The notes: a model not told the origin generated them from the letters alone. 64,000 nucleotides of DNA from JAANXG01 sp034520625 (GCA_034520625.1 JAXHNI010000004.1:62001-126000); one strand, 5' to 3'; positions 33,358-44,391 are shown, numbered from the stretch's first letter. Made by a program: numbers and translations.

Positions 33358-34904
33358 CAGCCGCCGCTTTCCAGGTCGGGAAACGCGGCCCCGCAGGCGG
33401 CTTCGCAGACCCGGCCTGCGCCGACGAGCGCCGCGGCCTGTTCCAGGTCCGGGGCCAGGTACCGGTCCTGGTCCAGGCCCGGTACCATGGTGCGCAGCAG
33501 GTCCACCACCTGCTCCAGCACCGCGCTGGTGCGCAGCGGCCGGCGCAGCTCAATGCCCTGGACGGCGATCAGCAGCTCGATGCCGATGATGCGTGAGAGA
33601 TTGTCGTTCATGTCCAGCAGCCGGCGCGCCCCATGGGTGGCCATGGAGACGTGGTCTTCCTGGTTGGCGCTGGTGGGCGTGGAGTCCACCGAGCAGGGCG
33701 CCGCGTGCTGCTTGTTCTCGGAATACAGCGCCGCTGCAGTGACCTCGGCCACCATGAAGCCGGAATTGAGCCCGGGGCTCGGGGTGAGGAACGCCGGCAG
33801 CCCGAAGCTCAGGGCAGGATCTACCAGCATGGCGATGCGCCGCTCGGTGATTGAGCCGATTTCCGCGATGGCCAGCGCGAGCTGGTCCGCCGCGAAGGCC
33901 ACGGGCTCGGCGTGAAAATTGCCGCCGGAGAGAATCAGGCCGCTGTCCGGAAAGATCAGGGGGTTGTCGGTGACCGCATTGGCCTCGCGCTCCAGCGTGC
34001 GGCCGGCCTGGCGGATGAGGTCCAGGCATGCCCCCATCACCTGGGGCTGGCAGCGCAGGCAGTAAGGGTCCTGAACCCGCTCGTCGCCGAAACGATGGGA
34101 CTCCCGGATTTCGGAGCCGGACATGAGTGCCCGCAGGGTCGCGGCGGCATCGATCTGCCCCGGCTGGCCGCGCAGCGCGTGGATCTCGGCTTGGAACGGC
34201 GCCGACGATCCCATTCCCGCGTCGGTGCACAACGCACCGGTCACCATGGCGCTGTTCAGCAGGCGGTGGGCGTCGAACAGGCCGGCCAGTGCCAGCGCCG
34301 TTGAAATCTGGGTACCGTTGATGAGCGCCAGGCCTTCCTTGGCGGTCAGCACGATGGGCTCGATGCCGGCCAGGCTCAGGGCCTCGCCACCGCTCCGGCG
34401 CCGGTCCCCGCAATACGCCTCGCCCTCGCCGATCATCACCGCCGCCACGTGTGCCAGCGGCGCGAGGTCGCCGGACGCCCCCACGGAGCCTTGCCCGGGA
34501 ACGACGGGGATTACGTCCCTCGCCAGCATCTGCTCCAGCACCTCGATCAATCGCCAGCGCACGCCGGAGGCGCCGCGGCCGAGGGACAGCAGCTTCAGGG
34601 CCATGGCCAGTCGCACGATGCCCGCCGGCAGCGGCTCGCCGACGCCCGCGCAGTGGGACAGGATCAGGTTGCGCTGGAGTGTCTCGGTATCGCCGGCGGG
34701 GATGCGCACCTGGGCCAGCTTTCCGAACCCGGTATTGACGCCGTACACGGGTTCCCCGCCCGCTGCGGCTTCCGCCACCAGCCCGGCGGACTGCTCGACG
34801 AGTCCGCGGCAGGCCGGATCGAGGCGGCACGCGGCGCCTTCGCGGTAAATGCGTTCCAGGTCCCGAAGTCCGGCGGCGCCGGGCCTGAGTATCGCCCCGT
34901 TCAT
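33357..34904 (-). CDS. hutH: Histidine ammonia-lyase
   Basis: 515 residues. It removes ammonia from histidine to give urocanate. The self-forming MIO cofactor triad Ala-Ser-Gly is in GSVGASGDLAPLAHV (near residue 143); YGVNTGFGKLAQ and NQEDHVSMATHGARR are also typical. It overlaps hutI by 4 bp upstream and hutG by 1 bp downstream, so the three are translationally coupled. Confidence 0.98.
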   Translation of the reverse strand: MNGAILRPGAAGLRDLERIYREGAACRLDPACRGLVEQSAGLVAEAAAGGEPVYGVNTGFGKLAQVRIPAGDTETLQRNLILSHCAGVGEPLPAGIVRLAMALKLLSLGRGASGVRWRLIEVLEQMLARDVIPVVPGQGSVGASGDLAPLAHVAAVMIGEGEAYCGDRRRSGGEALSLAGIEPIVLTAKEGLALINGTQISTALALAGLFDAHRLLNSAMVTGALCTDAGMGSSAPFQAEIHALRGQPGQIDAAATLRALMSGSEIRESHRFGDERVQDPYCLRCQPQVMGACLDLIRQAGRTLEREANAVTDNPLIFPDSGLILSGGNFHAEPVAFAADQLALAIAEIGSITERRIAMLVDPALSFGLPAFLTPSPGLNSGFMVAEVTAAALYSENKQHAAPCSVDSTPTSANQEDHVSMATHGARRLLDMNDNLSRIIGIELLIAVQGIELRRPLRTSAVLEQVVDLLRTMVPGLDQDRYLAPDLEQAAALVGAGRVCEAACGAAFPDLESGG

Positions 34905-36145
34905 TGCGGGCGACCCCGGTAAATTCGACGCGACAGGGGGTTCAGGCCCAGGTAATAGGCCAGCTCTGACGGATGGTCGATGTGCCAGACGGCGAGGTTC
35001 GCCAACTTGCCGGCTTCCACGGTGCCGGTTTCATCCTCGATGCCGAGCGCCCGGGCGGCGTGGCGGGTCATACCCGCCAGAGCTTCCTCCGGCGTCATCC
35101 GGAACAGGGTGCACGCCATGTTGAGCATGGCGAGCGGGGAGGTGACCGGCGAAGAGCCGGGGTTGCAGTCGGTAGCCACCGCCATCGAGACACCGGCTTC
35201 CCGCAGGCCACCGATGGGCGGGAGGCGGGTTTCCCGCAGCGTGTAAAAGGCACCCGGCAGCAGCACGGCGACGGTGCCTGACCGCGCCATGGCGTCGATG
35301 CCCCCCGCATCGAGGTACTCCAGGTGGTCCGCGGACAGGGCGTTGAAGGACGCCGCCATCTCGGTGCCGCTGGAGTCGGAAAGCTGCTCGGCATGCAGCT
35401 TGACCGGCAGCCCGAGCTCCCGGGCCCGGGTGAACACGCGAGCGACCTGGGCGGTAGTGAAGGCGATGCGTTCACAGAATGCGTCCACCGCGTCCGCAAG
35501 CCTCTCGCGGTGCACGGCGGGCAGCACGCTGTCGCAGACGAACTCCACATAGTCGTCTGCACGGTTGTCGTACTCGGGCGGAATGGCATGGGCGCCGAGA
35601 AACGTGGCATGAACATCGACCGGCCTCTCCGACCCGATGCGCCGGACGGCGCGCAGCATTTTCATCTCCGTATCCAGGTCCAGCCCGTAGCCGGACTTGA
35701 TTTCGATCGTGGCCACGCCCTCGCCGATCATGGCGTCGGCGCGGCGCAGGGCGCCGGCCACCAGTTCGTCTTCCGTCGCCCGCCGTGTGGCGGTGACCGT
35801 GGACAGGATGCCGCCGCCGGCTTTGGCGATTTCCTCATAGCTCGCGCCTTCCAGGCGCATCTCGAATTCCCGGGCGCGGTTTCCGCCGTAAACGAGATGC
35901 GTGTGGCAGTCGATGAGCGCCGGGGTGACGACTTGTCCGGCCAGGTCCTCGGTGGGAAGATCGCGAAACGCTTCCGGCAGGGATAACCGGGGGCCGACCC
36001 ACTGTACCTGCTCATCGGCAATGACGATCGCCCCGTCTTCCACCAGGCCATAGGGCGGCCCGCCGCCGCTCATAGTGGCAACGGTTGCGTTGGTCAGCAG
36101 CATGTCATTGCCGTGCACGGATTCTCCGGCTCGTCGTTTCGCCAT
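34901..36145 (-). CDS. hutI: Imidazolonepropionase
   Basis: Up to 414 residues. It hydrolyses imidazolone-5-propionate to N-formimino-L-glutamate. Metal ligands are in IDCHTHLVYGGNR, KLHAEQ and AVATDCNPGSS. Start choice is open: the ATG at 36145 has no ribosome binding site and overlaps a palindrome, whereas GTG at 36118 has GGAGAA just before it and ATG at 36103 begins the conserved MLLTNATVATM. It is the first gene of the minus-strand hut operon. Confidence 0.97.
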   Translation of the reverse strand: MAKRRAGESVHGNDMLLTNATVATMSGGGPPYGLVEDGAIVIADEQVQWVGPRLSLPEAFRDLPTEDLAGQVVTPALIDCHTHLVYGGNRAREFEMRLEGASYEEIAKAGGGILSTVTATRRATEDELVAGALRRADAMIGEGVATIEIKSGYGLDLDTEMKMLRAVRRIGSERPVDVHATFLGAHAIPPEYDNRADDYVEFVCDSVLPAVHRERLADAVDAFCERIAFTTAQVARVFTRARELGLPVKLHAEQLSDSSGTEMAASFNALSADHLEYLDAGGIDAMARSGTVAVLLPGAFYTLRETRLPPIGGLREAGVSMAVATDCNPGSSPVTSPLAMLNMACTLFRMTPEEALAGMTRHAARALGIEDETGTVEAGKLANLAVWHIDHPSELAYYLGLNPLSRRIYRGRPQ

Positions 36146-36156
36146 GAAATTTCATG
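36143..36156. promoter_or_regulatory. Perfect palindrome CATGAAATTTCATG between divergent hut genes
   Basis: A 14-bp perfect palindrome in the 110-bp hutI-hutF intergenic region, next to AT-rich GCAAAATACATAG. Placed well for a repressor acting on both hut units. No hutC or other regulator gene is in the window. It may be chance. Confidence 0.45.
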
Positions 36157-36255
36157 CAAAATACATAGAAGCATCGCAGGTGTCCATAAAATGAACGACG
36201 TCTACAATGCCTGTCCCGGTGGGAACGGCACGGCTCCCGACACCGGGATTCCGGC

Positions 36256-37632
36256 ATGACGCGACTGTTCGCGAAGCAGGCGCTGCTTCCCGGGGGGTGG
36301 GCCCGGGATGTCCGCGTGACCCTGTCCGCTGAAGGTCGTATCGGCGCCGTGGAGGTCGATGCCGCTCAAGGTTCCGATGATGTCGATCTCGGCGACCGGG
36401 TTCTGCTGCCGGCGCCGGGCAACCTGCACAGCCACGCTTTTCAACGCGCCATGGCGGGGATGACCGAGCACCGGTCTTCGGGCCGGGACAGCTTCTGGAC
36501 CTGGCGGGAACTGATGTACCGTTTCGTCCGCCAGCTTACGCCGGAGCAGATCGAGGCCATCGCCGCCCTGGTATACATGGAAATGCTCGAGTCCGGGTAC
36601 GCCGCCGTTGGCGAGTTCCACTACATCCATCACCGGCCCAGCGGCCAGCCCTACGAGCGGTTGACCGAAACCACACAGCGGGTCTTCGCGGCAGCCGCGG
36701 AAACGGGGATCGGCCTGACGCATCTTCCGGTCCTGTACTCCTACGGCGGCGCCGGGGAGCAGGCGTTGAAGGTCGGCCAGATACGCTTTGCCAACGACCT
36801 CGACGGTTATTCGACCCTGGTGCAGGAAGCCCGCTCGGTTGCCCGCGCCGAGCTGCCTGTCGATGCCCGGGTCGGGATCGCGCCGCATTCACTGCGCGCC
36901 ACATCCCCCCAGCAGTTCAAGGGGCTGCTCCGGGCATTCCGGGGCGGCCCGGTCCATATCCATATCGCCGAGCAGCCGGCGGAAGTCGAGGAAGTCGTGG
37001 CATGGCTGGGGGACCGGCCGGTGGCCTGGCTGCTGAACCGGTTCGAGGTCGATGCCCACTGGTGCCTGGTGCATGCCACCCAGATGACCGGCGAGGAGAC
37101 GGCCGCGCTGGCCCGGTCCGGGGCCGTAGCGGGTCTGTGTCCCATTACCGAGTCGAACCTCGGGGACGGCATCTTCAACGGTCCTGGTTTTACCGGTGCC
37201 GGTGGATCCTTCGGGATCGGCTCCGACTCCAACGTCCGCATATCGTTGTCGGAGGAGCTGCGGGTGCTGGAGTACAGCCAGCGGCTGCGCGACCGCGCCC
37301 GGAACGTGCTGCTGGATGGAGAAGGCTCGGTCGGGGGCAGCCTGTATCGGCACGTGCTGGCCGGCGGCGCCCGGGCGCTCGGCCGCGAGTCGGGGGCAAT
37401 CCGGACCGGCCTGTTCGCTGATCTCGTTGCCCTGGACGGCGAAGACATAGCGTTTCACGGCGCGGACGGGGACGGGCTATTGGACGCCTGGATATTCGCC
37501 GCGGACGACCGCGTCGTCACCGACGTCTGGTCGGCGGGCCGACACTGCGTCGAGGACGGCCGCCACAAGCACCATGATGCCATTGTTGCCCGCTACAGAC
37601 GGGCGACCAGGTCGTTGTTCTCCCAATTGTGA
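36256..37632 (+). CDS. hutF: Formimidoylglutamate deiminase
   Basis: 458 residues. It deiminates N-formimino-L-glutamate to N-formylglutamate and ammonia, supplying HutG. It is an amidohydrolase-fold protein with GNLHSHAFQRAMAGMTE (metal ligands near residue 58), PVHIHIAEQPAEVEE, CLVHATQMT and GSDSNVRIS. It is divergent from hutI and is followed by a long stem-loop. With HutI, HutH, HutG and HutU it completes the route from histidine to glutamate plus formate. Confidence 0.96.
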   Translation: MTRLFAKQALLPGGWARDVRVTLSAEGRIGAVEVDAAQGSDDVDLGDRVLLPAPGNLHSHAFQRAMAGMTEHRSSGRDSFWTWRELMYRFVRQLTPEQIEAIAALVYMEMLESGYAAVGEFHYIHHRPSGQPYERLTETTQRVFAAAAETGIGLTHLPVLYSYGGAGEQALKVGQIRFANDLDGYSTLVQEARSVARAELPVDARVGIAPHSLRATSPQQFKGLLRAFRGGPVHIHIAEQPAEVEEVVAWLGDRPVAWLLNRFEVDAHWCLVHATQMTGEETAALARSGAVAGLCPITESNLGDGIFNGPGFTGAGGSFGIGSDSNVRISLSEELRVLEYSQRLRDRARNVLLDGEGSVGGSLYRHVLAGGARALGRESGAIRTGLFADLVALDGEDIAFHGADGDGLLDAWIFAADDRVVTDVWSAGRHCVEDGRHKHHDAIVARYRRATRSLFSQL

Positions 37633-37642
37633 ATCGGGGCTC

Positions 37643-37691
37643 GGGGCTCGGGGTTGGTGCTCACCGGTCACCAACCCCCAGCCCCGAGCCC
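37643..37691. terminator. Long stem-loop between convergent hutF and the next gene
   Basis: GGGGCTCGGGGTTGGTG (37643-37659) pairs with 37669-37691, allowing a bulge. It lies between two convergent genes, so it may terminate both; no T-run. A related GCTCGGGGCTCGG motif recurs near 38780. Confidence 0.6.
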
Positions 37692-37700
37692 CCAACCCCG

Positions 37701-38429
37701 TCAGTTATACACCCGCGGCCCCACCACACGCCGGTTCGAGAACAGCTTTGACATCCGCTCGTCGTGGGGTATGCGCACGATGAGATTGTTCTCGACCAGG
37801 TGAATCTCGGTATCCCGTGCCTCCGGTTCCCCGTATACCCAGACGTTGTCGATCATCAGGCCGGCATGCTTGAAGTTATTGCAGATTTCATAACCGTTGC
37901 CTTCCCGGCCCCTGGGAAAACGGTCTCCGGCGAACGGACGGTCATCGGCGTAGAACTGAAACAGCGTGAACTGGGAGAAGCAGGGCGCGCCGGATTGAAT
38001 GGCCTGGGCATGCTCGCGGCTGTCGTCGAACAGGCGGCCCCTGGGCCCGAGATTCATGGACGCGCCGTTCATGGGCGCGTAGGCGCAGCCCACGGCGCGG
38101 GCGACATAGTAGGCGAGGGCGTCGTCGCCAAGCATGGCGGCCACGTTGTGGATGCTTTCCGTCGGGGATCGCGTGCCGAGGGATTTCATTATCGCCTCCG
38201 TGTATCCGCCAACGACTTCCCGGCGTTCGGACTCGTAGGCCTCGTCGTTGTAGCTGCGATTGTAGACGTCGACGATGAACCGGCCGAACTCGGGGTCGTT
38301 TTCCGTGGCCTCGAAGATGCTGCGCGTCCCGTCGCGGGGCACGCCGCAGAATACGGTCACCTGCTCGCGGTTGGTCGCCAGCAGTTCCTTTCCGATCAAT
38401 CTGTCCGTGTAGTCGCCGTAGATAATCAT
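37701..38429 (-). CDS. Conserved-looking protein of unknown function
   Basis: 242 residues from the ATG at 38429, which has GGAGGAA about 12 bp upstream; an ATG eight codons earlier (38453) has none. The product is soluble and acidic, with MIIYGDYTDRLIGKELL at the start, SYNDEAYESERREVVGGY, a middle segment with GCAYAPMNGASMNLGPRGR, and a terminal RRVVGPRVYN. There is no signal peptide. I do not recognise the family. Convergent with hutF. Confidence 0.7.
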   Translation of the reverse strand: MIIYGDYTDRLIGKELLATNREQVTVFCGVPRDGTRSIFEATENDPEFGRFIVDVYNRSYNDEAYESERREVVGGYTEAIMKSLGTRSPTESIHNVAAMLGDDALAYYVARAVGCAYAPMNGASMNLGPRGRLFDDSREHAQAIQSGAPCFSQFTLFQFYADDRPFAGDRFPRGREGNGYEICNNFKHAGLMIDNVWVYGEPEARDTEIHLVENNLIVRIPHDERMSKLFSNRRVVGPRVYN

Positions 38430-38853
38430 TCGGTTAACGGGTTCCTCCGTCATGTTGTGAATGAACAGTGGGTTCAACTGCACCCACCAAACCTGTTTCC
38501 GACAGCCTCCGAACAGCCGGTGTACGAAACACGATTCGATACGCCGAGCAGTGCCGATCGACCGGGTCGGCATACAGAGAATTCCGGGGAGCACATGCCG
38601 ATTCCGGCGGCGGCGTACCGATGCGAGTGCCGGCACGCGCCCGGGCCGGGGCGGCATGATGTTCAGTGTCCTGCGGCGCGGGGAATCCCGCGTTTCGGGC
38701 CCTCCCTGGGAGGAAGCCATGCCGCCGGCATGCTCCGCGCTTTTATTGCCACAGATTCACACTAATTGCAATAGGGGGGCGTGGCTCGGGGCTCGGAGAC
38801 CGCGGTTCGCGACACCCCATCGAATCACCGAACCCCGAACCCCGAGTCACGAA
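38430..38853. other. 424-bp region without a supported gene
   Basis: This holds the upstream region of the minus-strand gene at 37701 and the downstream region of ettA. The frame that extends the former to 38720 is Arg-rich and unlike a protein. Near 38776-38850 there are imperfect GCTCGGGGCTCGG / CCGAACCCCGA repeats that could pair, perhaps ending ettA transcription. Confidence 0.5.
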
Positions 38854-40521
<1,668 letters not shown>

Positions 40522-40638
40522 TGCGTTCCCGCGGTCTGGTTTCAGGGGCCGCGTATTATGGGAAACAACACCTCCTGCGTCTACGTGACCCGGGAATCGT
40601 CCCGATACCGGGATTGCCAATGGGGGAATCCGGCCCAC

Positions 40639-41667
40639 TTGATACAGAAATTACGAAAGCACATCGGGCTTCTGGCCTATTTCACCGCCGGCACGGCCGT
40701 CGGGCTGTACCTTGTCCATCTGCTCGCCGGGGAGGTCGGCGCCCTGGTGGTGCGGCAGGGCATCGAAGGGGTTCTGCCCGTGGCCCTCGCGGCCATCGGC
40801 TGGTTCATCGTTCCCCTGTACGCGGCGACCCGCTCCTGGCGATTGCTGTTTCCCTCCGGCACCGGTCCCGGGCCCTGGAAGTCGGCGGAGCTGACCTGGA
40901 TCGGATTGAGCGTGAACTGGCTCTTGCCGGCGGCGCTGGTGGGTGGTGAGCTGGTCAAGCTCAGGCTGGCGCGGCGGCGGATCCTGGATTCCGGAAACCT
41001 GGTGGCCAGCCTCGTCGGCGACAAGACGATTCAGGTGGCCACGCAACTGGTATACACGCTACTGGGCCTGTCGATACTCGCCTGGGTGAGCGGCCGGGTG
41101 GTGGGCGGGCTGCGCGAGGCGGTCGGACTCCTCGCGTTCGCCGGCGTGGTTTATCTTTTCTATCGAATCCAGCGGGGCGGTCTGTTCGCCCGGGCGGCGA
41201 TGCCCCTCAGGCGATTGGTACGGGATCGGGCCCGGCTCGGGATAAACGCGGCCCGCATGGATGCGGCGATCGAGGAGATGTACCAGCGCCCGGGGCGGTT
41301 GTGGCTGTCGGCAGGGTGGCGAATGGCCTTCCGGTTGCTCATGGCGGGAGAGGTCGCTCTGGTTTTCTGGTGGCTCGAGTACCCGGCCGGGTTGCTCACA
41401 GTGCTGGCGCTGGAAAGCATGGCCCAGGCGTCCCGGGTCGCGGCCCTGGCTATCCCGGCTGCGATCGGTGCCCAGGAAGCGGTCATCGTCGCCGCCGGGC
41501 TGTTCCTGGGTTGTCCGCCCGAAGTGCTGATCGGCGTCGCTGTGGTGAAGCGGATCAGGGAGCTGGGTATAGGGGGGGCGGGCCTAGTGGCCTGGCAACT
41601 CAAGGAGATGCGGGCCTTCGCTCGCGGCGGTTCTGAGGACCGGGGAAACTCCGTAGCTCGCCACTGA
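40639..41667 (+). CDS. Flippase-like (UPF0104/HpnL-type) integral membrane protein
   Basis: About 342 residues using the TTG at 40639, which has GGGGGAA upstream; an ATG at 40558 would lie only 37 bp from divergent ettA and add an unlikely N-terminus. About eight membrane segments. The layout resembles the lysylphosphatidylglycerol-synthase/UPF0104 membrane domain, including the central WIGLSVNWLLPAALVGGE and the C-terminal AIPAAIGAQEAVIVAAG motif seen in HpnL. HpnL proteins help move hopanoids to the outer membrane, but no hopanoid genes are nearby. Confidence 0.8.
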   Translation: MIQKLRKHIGLLAYFTAGTAVGLYLVHLLAGEVGALVVRQGIEGVLPVALAAIGWFIVPLYAATRSWRLLFPSGTGPGPWKSAELTWIGLSVNWLLPAALVGGELVKLRLARRRILDSGNLVASLVGDKTIQVATQLVYTLLGLSILAWVSGRVVGGLREAVGLLAFAGVVYLFYRIQRGGLFARAAMPLRRLVRDRARLGINAARMDAAIEEMYQRPGRLWLSAGWRMAFRLLMAGEVALVFWWLEYPAGLLTVLALESMAQASRVAALAIPAAIGAQEAVIVAAGLFLGCPPEVLIGVAVVKRIRELGIGGAGLVAWQLKEMRAFARGGSEDRGNSVARH

Positions 41668-41734
41668 TACCGGGCAATTCGCTGTCTCACTACGAAAGTC
41701 ACACTATCAGTGGGTTATGACGAAATGAGGCCAT

Positions 41735-41784
41735 TGTGGGTCGGGCTTGATGCCTGACTTGTCAGCCTTGAAGGCTGACCCACA
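41735..41784. repeat. REP/BIME-like two-hairpin repeat, copy 3
   Basis: Starts TGTGGGTCGGGC and ends GGCTGACCCACA, with hairpins GTCGGGCTTGATGCCTGAC and GTCAGCCTTGAAGGCTGAC. It lies in the 194-bp gap between the flippase-like gene and the convergent lipoprotein gene. Confidence 0.8.
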
Positions 41785-41861
41785 TGGGCTTTCCATTCTT
41801 TCTTGTTACTTCGGCCCGCTGTGGCGCATTCTCGCTACGGATATTTCCACGACACAAGATC

Positions 41862-42470
41862 CTAACTGTCGTCGTTGCCGCTGGCGTTGCCACTCTGACC
41901 CGGCGGATCGCCGCTTTGCCCCGGCGGGTTGCCGTCCAATCCCGGCGGGTTGCCGCCCTGACCGGAACCGGGAAAGTTCTCCTCGACCTCGATGTTTCCG
42001 GGCGTGGCGAAGCCCTGTTCCATGTCTACGACGATATCGTTGACGCTGACCCTGGCTCCCGCGGGGACGGTCCCGATGGGGAGGGCGACCGTTTTCTCGT
42101 CCTCGAAGACGAAGCTCAGCACGAAGTTGTCGCTTGGTGACACGTCTTCGAGCACGAAGTTGCCGTTATCGTCGGTGGTGGTGAGCTGCCCGCCGCCGAA
42201 CACCTGAATGCCGCCCAAGAAAGTCAGCTGTGCGTTGACGGGCTGGGCCACCCAGTTCATCACTCCGGCGATCATTCGTCGGACCATGGCCTGTTCAGCA
42301 TCCGGGCCGTCAGCAATGATCTGCGACACGTTGCCGGTCACCGTGGTAATGCCCGTTCCGCCGATACCGGAGTCGCCACTGCCCACGGTGGTGGTGCCGC
42401 TGCCGCAGGAAGACAATATCAGCGTCAGGGCCAGCAGCAGTGGAACGAGAATCCGGGGTGGAATGGTCAT
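41862..42470 (-). CDS. Lipoprotein with Gly/Pro-rich tail, DUF6502-linked group member 1
   Basis: 202 residues from the ATG at 42470 (a longer frame has no support). Lipobox LILSSC. The body contains GIGGTGITTVTGNVSQI, then IQVFGGGQLTTTDDNGNFVLEDVSPSDNFVLSF, which resembles a carboxypeptidase-regulatory/prealbumin-like beta domain. The tail is repetitive (NPPGLDGNPPGQSGDPPGQS). It is a close paralogue of 42791-43396. Its promoter (TTGACG, 17 bp, TATGTT) has a 17-bp palindrome filling the spacer. Confidence 0.75.
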   Translation of the reverse strand: MTIPPRILVPLLLALTLILSSCGSGTTTVGSGDSGIGGTGITTVTGNVSQIIADGPDAEQAMVRRMIAGVMNWVAQPVNAQLTFLGGIQVFGGGQLTTTDDNGNFVLEDVSPSDNFVLSFVFEDEKTVALPIGTVPAGARVSVNDIVVDMEQGFATPGNIEVEENFPGSGQGGNPPGLDGNPPGQSGDPPGQSGNASGNDDS

Positions 42471-42524
42471 GCGAGTGACGGAATGATCAGGTCGACAGGT
42501 CCGGGTTCGCTTGTGGATACGGTG

Positions 42525-42553
42525 AACATAGGTGGGATGTGTGCCCACGTCAA
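42525..42553 (-). promoter_or_regulatory. Promoter with operator in spacer, lipoprotein 1
   Basis: On the minus strand: -35 TTGACG (42553-42548), 17-bp spacer, -10 TATGTT (42530-42525). The plus-strand operator is GTGGGATGTGTGCCCAC at 42532-42548, so a bound protein would cover the spacer and block RNA polymerase. The rest of the 320-bp gap up to 42790 shows nothing recognisable. Confidence 0.75.
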
Positions 42554-42790
42554 GCGTGCCCGTGCCGGCCGGTTTTACCGGTGTTCCGCCAGTTGACTCG
42601 GGCTGTGGCGTGCCGTGGACGGTGACGACGGGGTTCCCCTGGTCTGCGACGCAGTGCGGATCAATGTGGGGTGCCCGGCTGTGTCTGCCCGTTGCTGGCG
42701 CCAGGCAGCCATTGTCGGAGAGGCCGGACGGAGGTCGACGGTGACAAACCGCGCGTTCCGGGAAACGATGACCGCACGGCCAACGGATAG

Positions 42791-43396
42791 TCAGCCGTTG
42801 CTGTCCTGATCGCTGTTATCGTCGCTCTCGTCGTCGCTGTTGTCGTCACCGTCGTCATCACTGAGGTCATCGCTGTCATCGTCCGCCGATCCGCCGCTGT
42901 CCTGGATCTCTATCCCGCCGGCCGTCGCGAAGCCCTGGCCGGTGTCGACCAGAATGTTGATCACGCGGATACGGGCACCGTCCGGTACAGACCCGATGGG
43001 CAGCAGGATCGGATCTTCGTCCGGGAGCACGAACCTGAGTACGAAATTGTCGCTGGGGGTAACGTCCTCGAGTATGAACTCGCCGCTGTCATTCGTGGTC
43101 GTCACGCGCCCGCCGCCGATGACCTGAATGCCGGCCAGGGAGCCCGATTGCGCGTTGACCGGCGTCGCAAGCCAGTCCACTGTACCGGCGAGCAGTTTCC
43201 GGGTGAGTGTCTGGTTGGCCGGGCCCGCGGCCACGACCTGGGACACATTACCCGTCACCGTGGTGATGCCCGTGCCGCCGACCCCGGAGCCGCCCACGCC
43301 GGCCGTGGTGCCGGAGCCGCCGCCGCACGATGACAACGCGAGCGCCAGTATTAGAATAAGAGGGCCGAGGCAGAGGGACCGTGTGGTAGGTTGCAT
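42791..43396 (-). CDS. Lipoprotein with Asp/Ser-rich tail, DUF6502-linked group member 2
   Basis: 201 residues from the ATG at 43396. Lipobox LALALSSC followed by a Gly-rich linker (GGGSGTTAGVGGSGVGG). The body is paralogous to 41862-42470 (GTGITTVTGNVSQ, IQVIGGGRVTTTNDSGEFIL, VTPSDNFVLRF). The last 35 residues are almost only Asp, Ser, Asn and Glu, giving a highly acidic, possibly Ca2+-binding tail. It is divergent from the DUF6502-type gene and shares the operator between them. Confidence 0.75.
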   Translation of the reverse strand: MQPTTRSLCLGPLILILALALSSCGGGSGTTAGVGGSGVGGTGITTVTGNVSQVVAAGPANQTLTRKLLAGTVDWLATPVNAQSGSLAGIQVIGGGRVTTTNDSGEFILEDVTPSDNFVLRFVLPDEDPILLPIGSVPDGARIRVINILVDTGQGFATAGGIEIQDSGGSADDDSDDLSDDDGDDNSDDESDDNSDQDSNG

Positions 43397-43459
43397 GGTG
43401 GTTTTTTCAGCTGACAGAACTTGCAGTTTACAGAAACGGTTATATTCTGGGGTAAACTG

Positions 43460-43488
43460 AACATATGTGGGAATGATTTCCACGTCAA
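43460..43488 (-). promoter_or_regulatory. Promoter with operator in spacer, lipoprotein 2 / DUF6502 intergenic region
   Basis: On the minus strand: -35 TTGACG (43488-43483), 17-bp spacer, -10 TATGTT (43465-43460). The operator GTGGGAATGATTTCCAC is at 43467-43483, 29 bp before the start of the divergent DUF6502-type gene, so a single site could control both. Confidence 0.78.
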
Positions 43489-43512
43489 GTACGCCAGATC
43501 GAACCAGACCAG

Positions 43513-44391
43513 ATGGGATCTCCATCCGACTCAGTGACGAAGTCCGACTCGAAACCGACCGCCCCGGCCGGTCCGGAGGCGTTGAGAACCGCCGTGATGC
43601 GGGTACTCCGACCCCTGGTCGGCCTACTCATGGAGCACGGACTGACCTTCCCGTGGCTGAGCGGGGTGCTCAAGACAGTGTTCGTGGACGTGGCAGAGAA
43701 GGAATTCCGCCTGCCGGACAAGCGCCAGACCGACAGCCGGGTGACACTGCTCACCGGTGTTCACCGCAAGGATGTCCGGCGACTTCGCCACGAGCACGAC
43801 CCGTCGGAATCCGCTCCTCCGGCGAGCGTTTACCTAGGTGCCCACCTGGTGGCCGTGTGGACCAGTGACGAGCGATTCCTGGATCTGCAGGGGCGGCCCA
43901 AGCCGCTGACGCGGCTGCCGAGCGGCAACGCGCCCAGCTTCGAGAAACTGGTGACCGGCATCAGCAAGGATATCCGCCCGAGGGCGGTGCTGGATGAGTT
44001 GCTGCGGCTCGGTGCCGTGGAAATCGACGACAACGACTGCGTGCGCCTGCAGACCGACGCTTTCATCCCCTCCAAGGGTTTCGACGAAAAAGCCTACTAC
44101 CTGGGCCGCAACGTCCACGACCATATCGCGGCCGCCCGCCACAACGTGCAGGGCGGCGACCCCCCGTTCCTGGAACGCAGTGTCTACTACGACGATCTTT
44201 CGGCGGAGTCTGTCAGGGAACTGGATGAGCTCGCCCGGTTGGAAGGCATGAAGCTGCTTCAGATGGTGAATCGCCGCGCCCGGGAACTGCAGGCCGTTGA
44301 CGTGGAGGCCGGCAACACCGGTTCCCGGGTCAATTTCGGCCTGTATTTCTACCACGGTCCCGACGACGAGGACTCTGCGGCGAACCAGTAG
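43513..44391 (+). CDS. DUF6502 family protein (putative regulator of the lipoprotein group)
   Basis: 292 residues. The N-terminal half carries LRPLVGLLMEHGLTFPWLSGVLKTVFVDVAEKEF, then KRQTDSRVTLLTGVHRKDVRRLR, a helix-turn-helix-like stretch that I associate with DUF6502. A winged-helix-like part with LLRLGAVEIDDND follows. No signal or membrane segment. It lies between lipoprotein genes that share an operator, and its own start is 29 bp from one operator copy, so it is probably the transcriptional regulator that binds it; direct evidence is lacking. Confidence 0.78.
   Translation: MGSPSDSVTKSDSKPTAPAGPEALRTAVMRVLRPLVGLLMEHGLTFPWLSGVLKTVFVDVAEKEFRLPDKRQTDSRVTLLTGVHRKDVRRLRHEHDPSESAPPASVYLGAHLVAVWTSDERFLDLQGRPKPLTRLPSGNAPSFEKLVTGISKDIRPRAVLDELLRLGAVEIDDNDCVRLQTDAFIPSKGFDEKAYYLGRNVHDHIAAARHNVQGGDPPFLERSVYYDDLSAESVRELDELARLEGMKLLQMVNRRARELQAVDVEAGNTGSRVNFGLYFYHGPDDEDSAANQ

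Noticed and set aside
37764..38765. A 333-codon plus-strand frame opposite the unknown gene at 37701
   Set aside because: The minus-strand frame has a better ribosome binding site and amino acid make-up; the plus frame has no recognisable segment.
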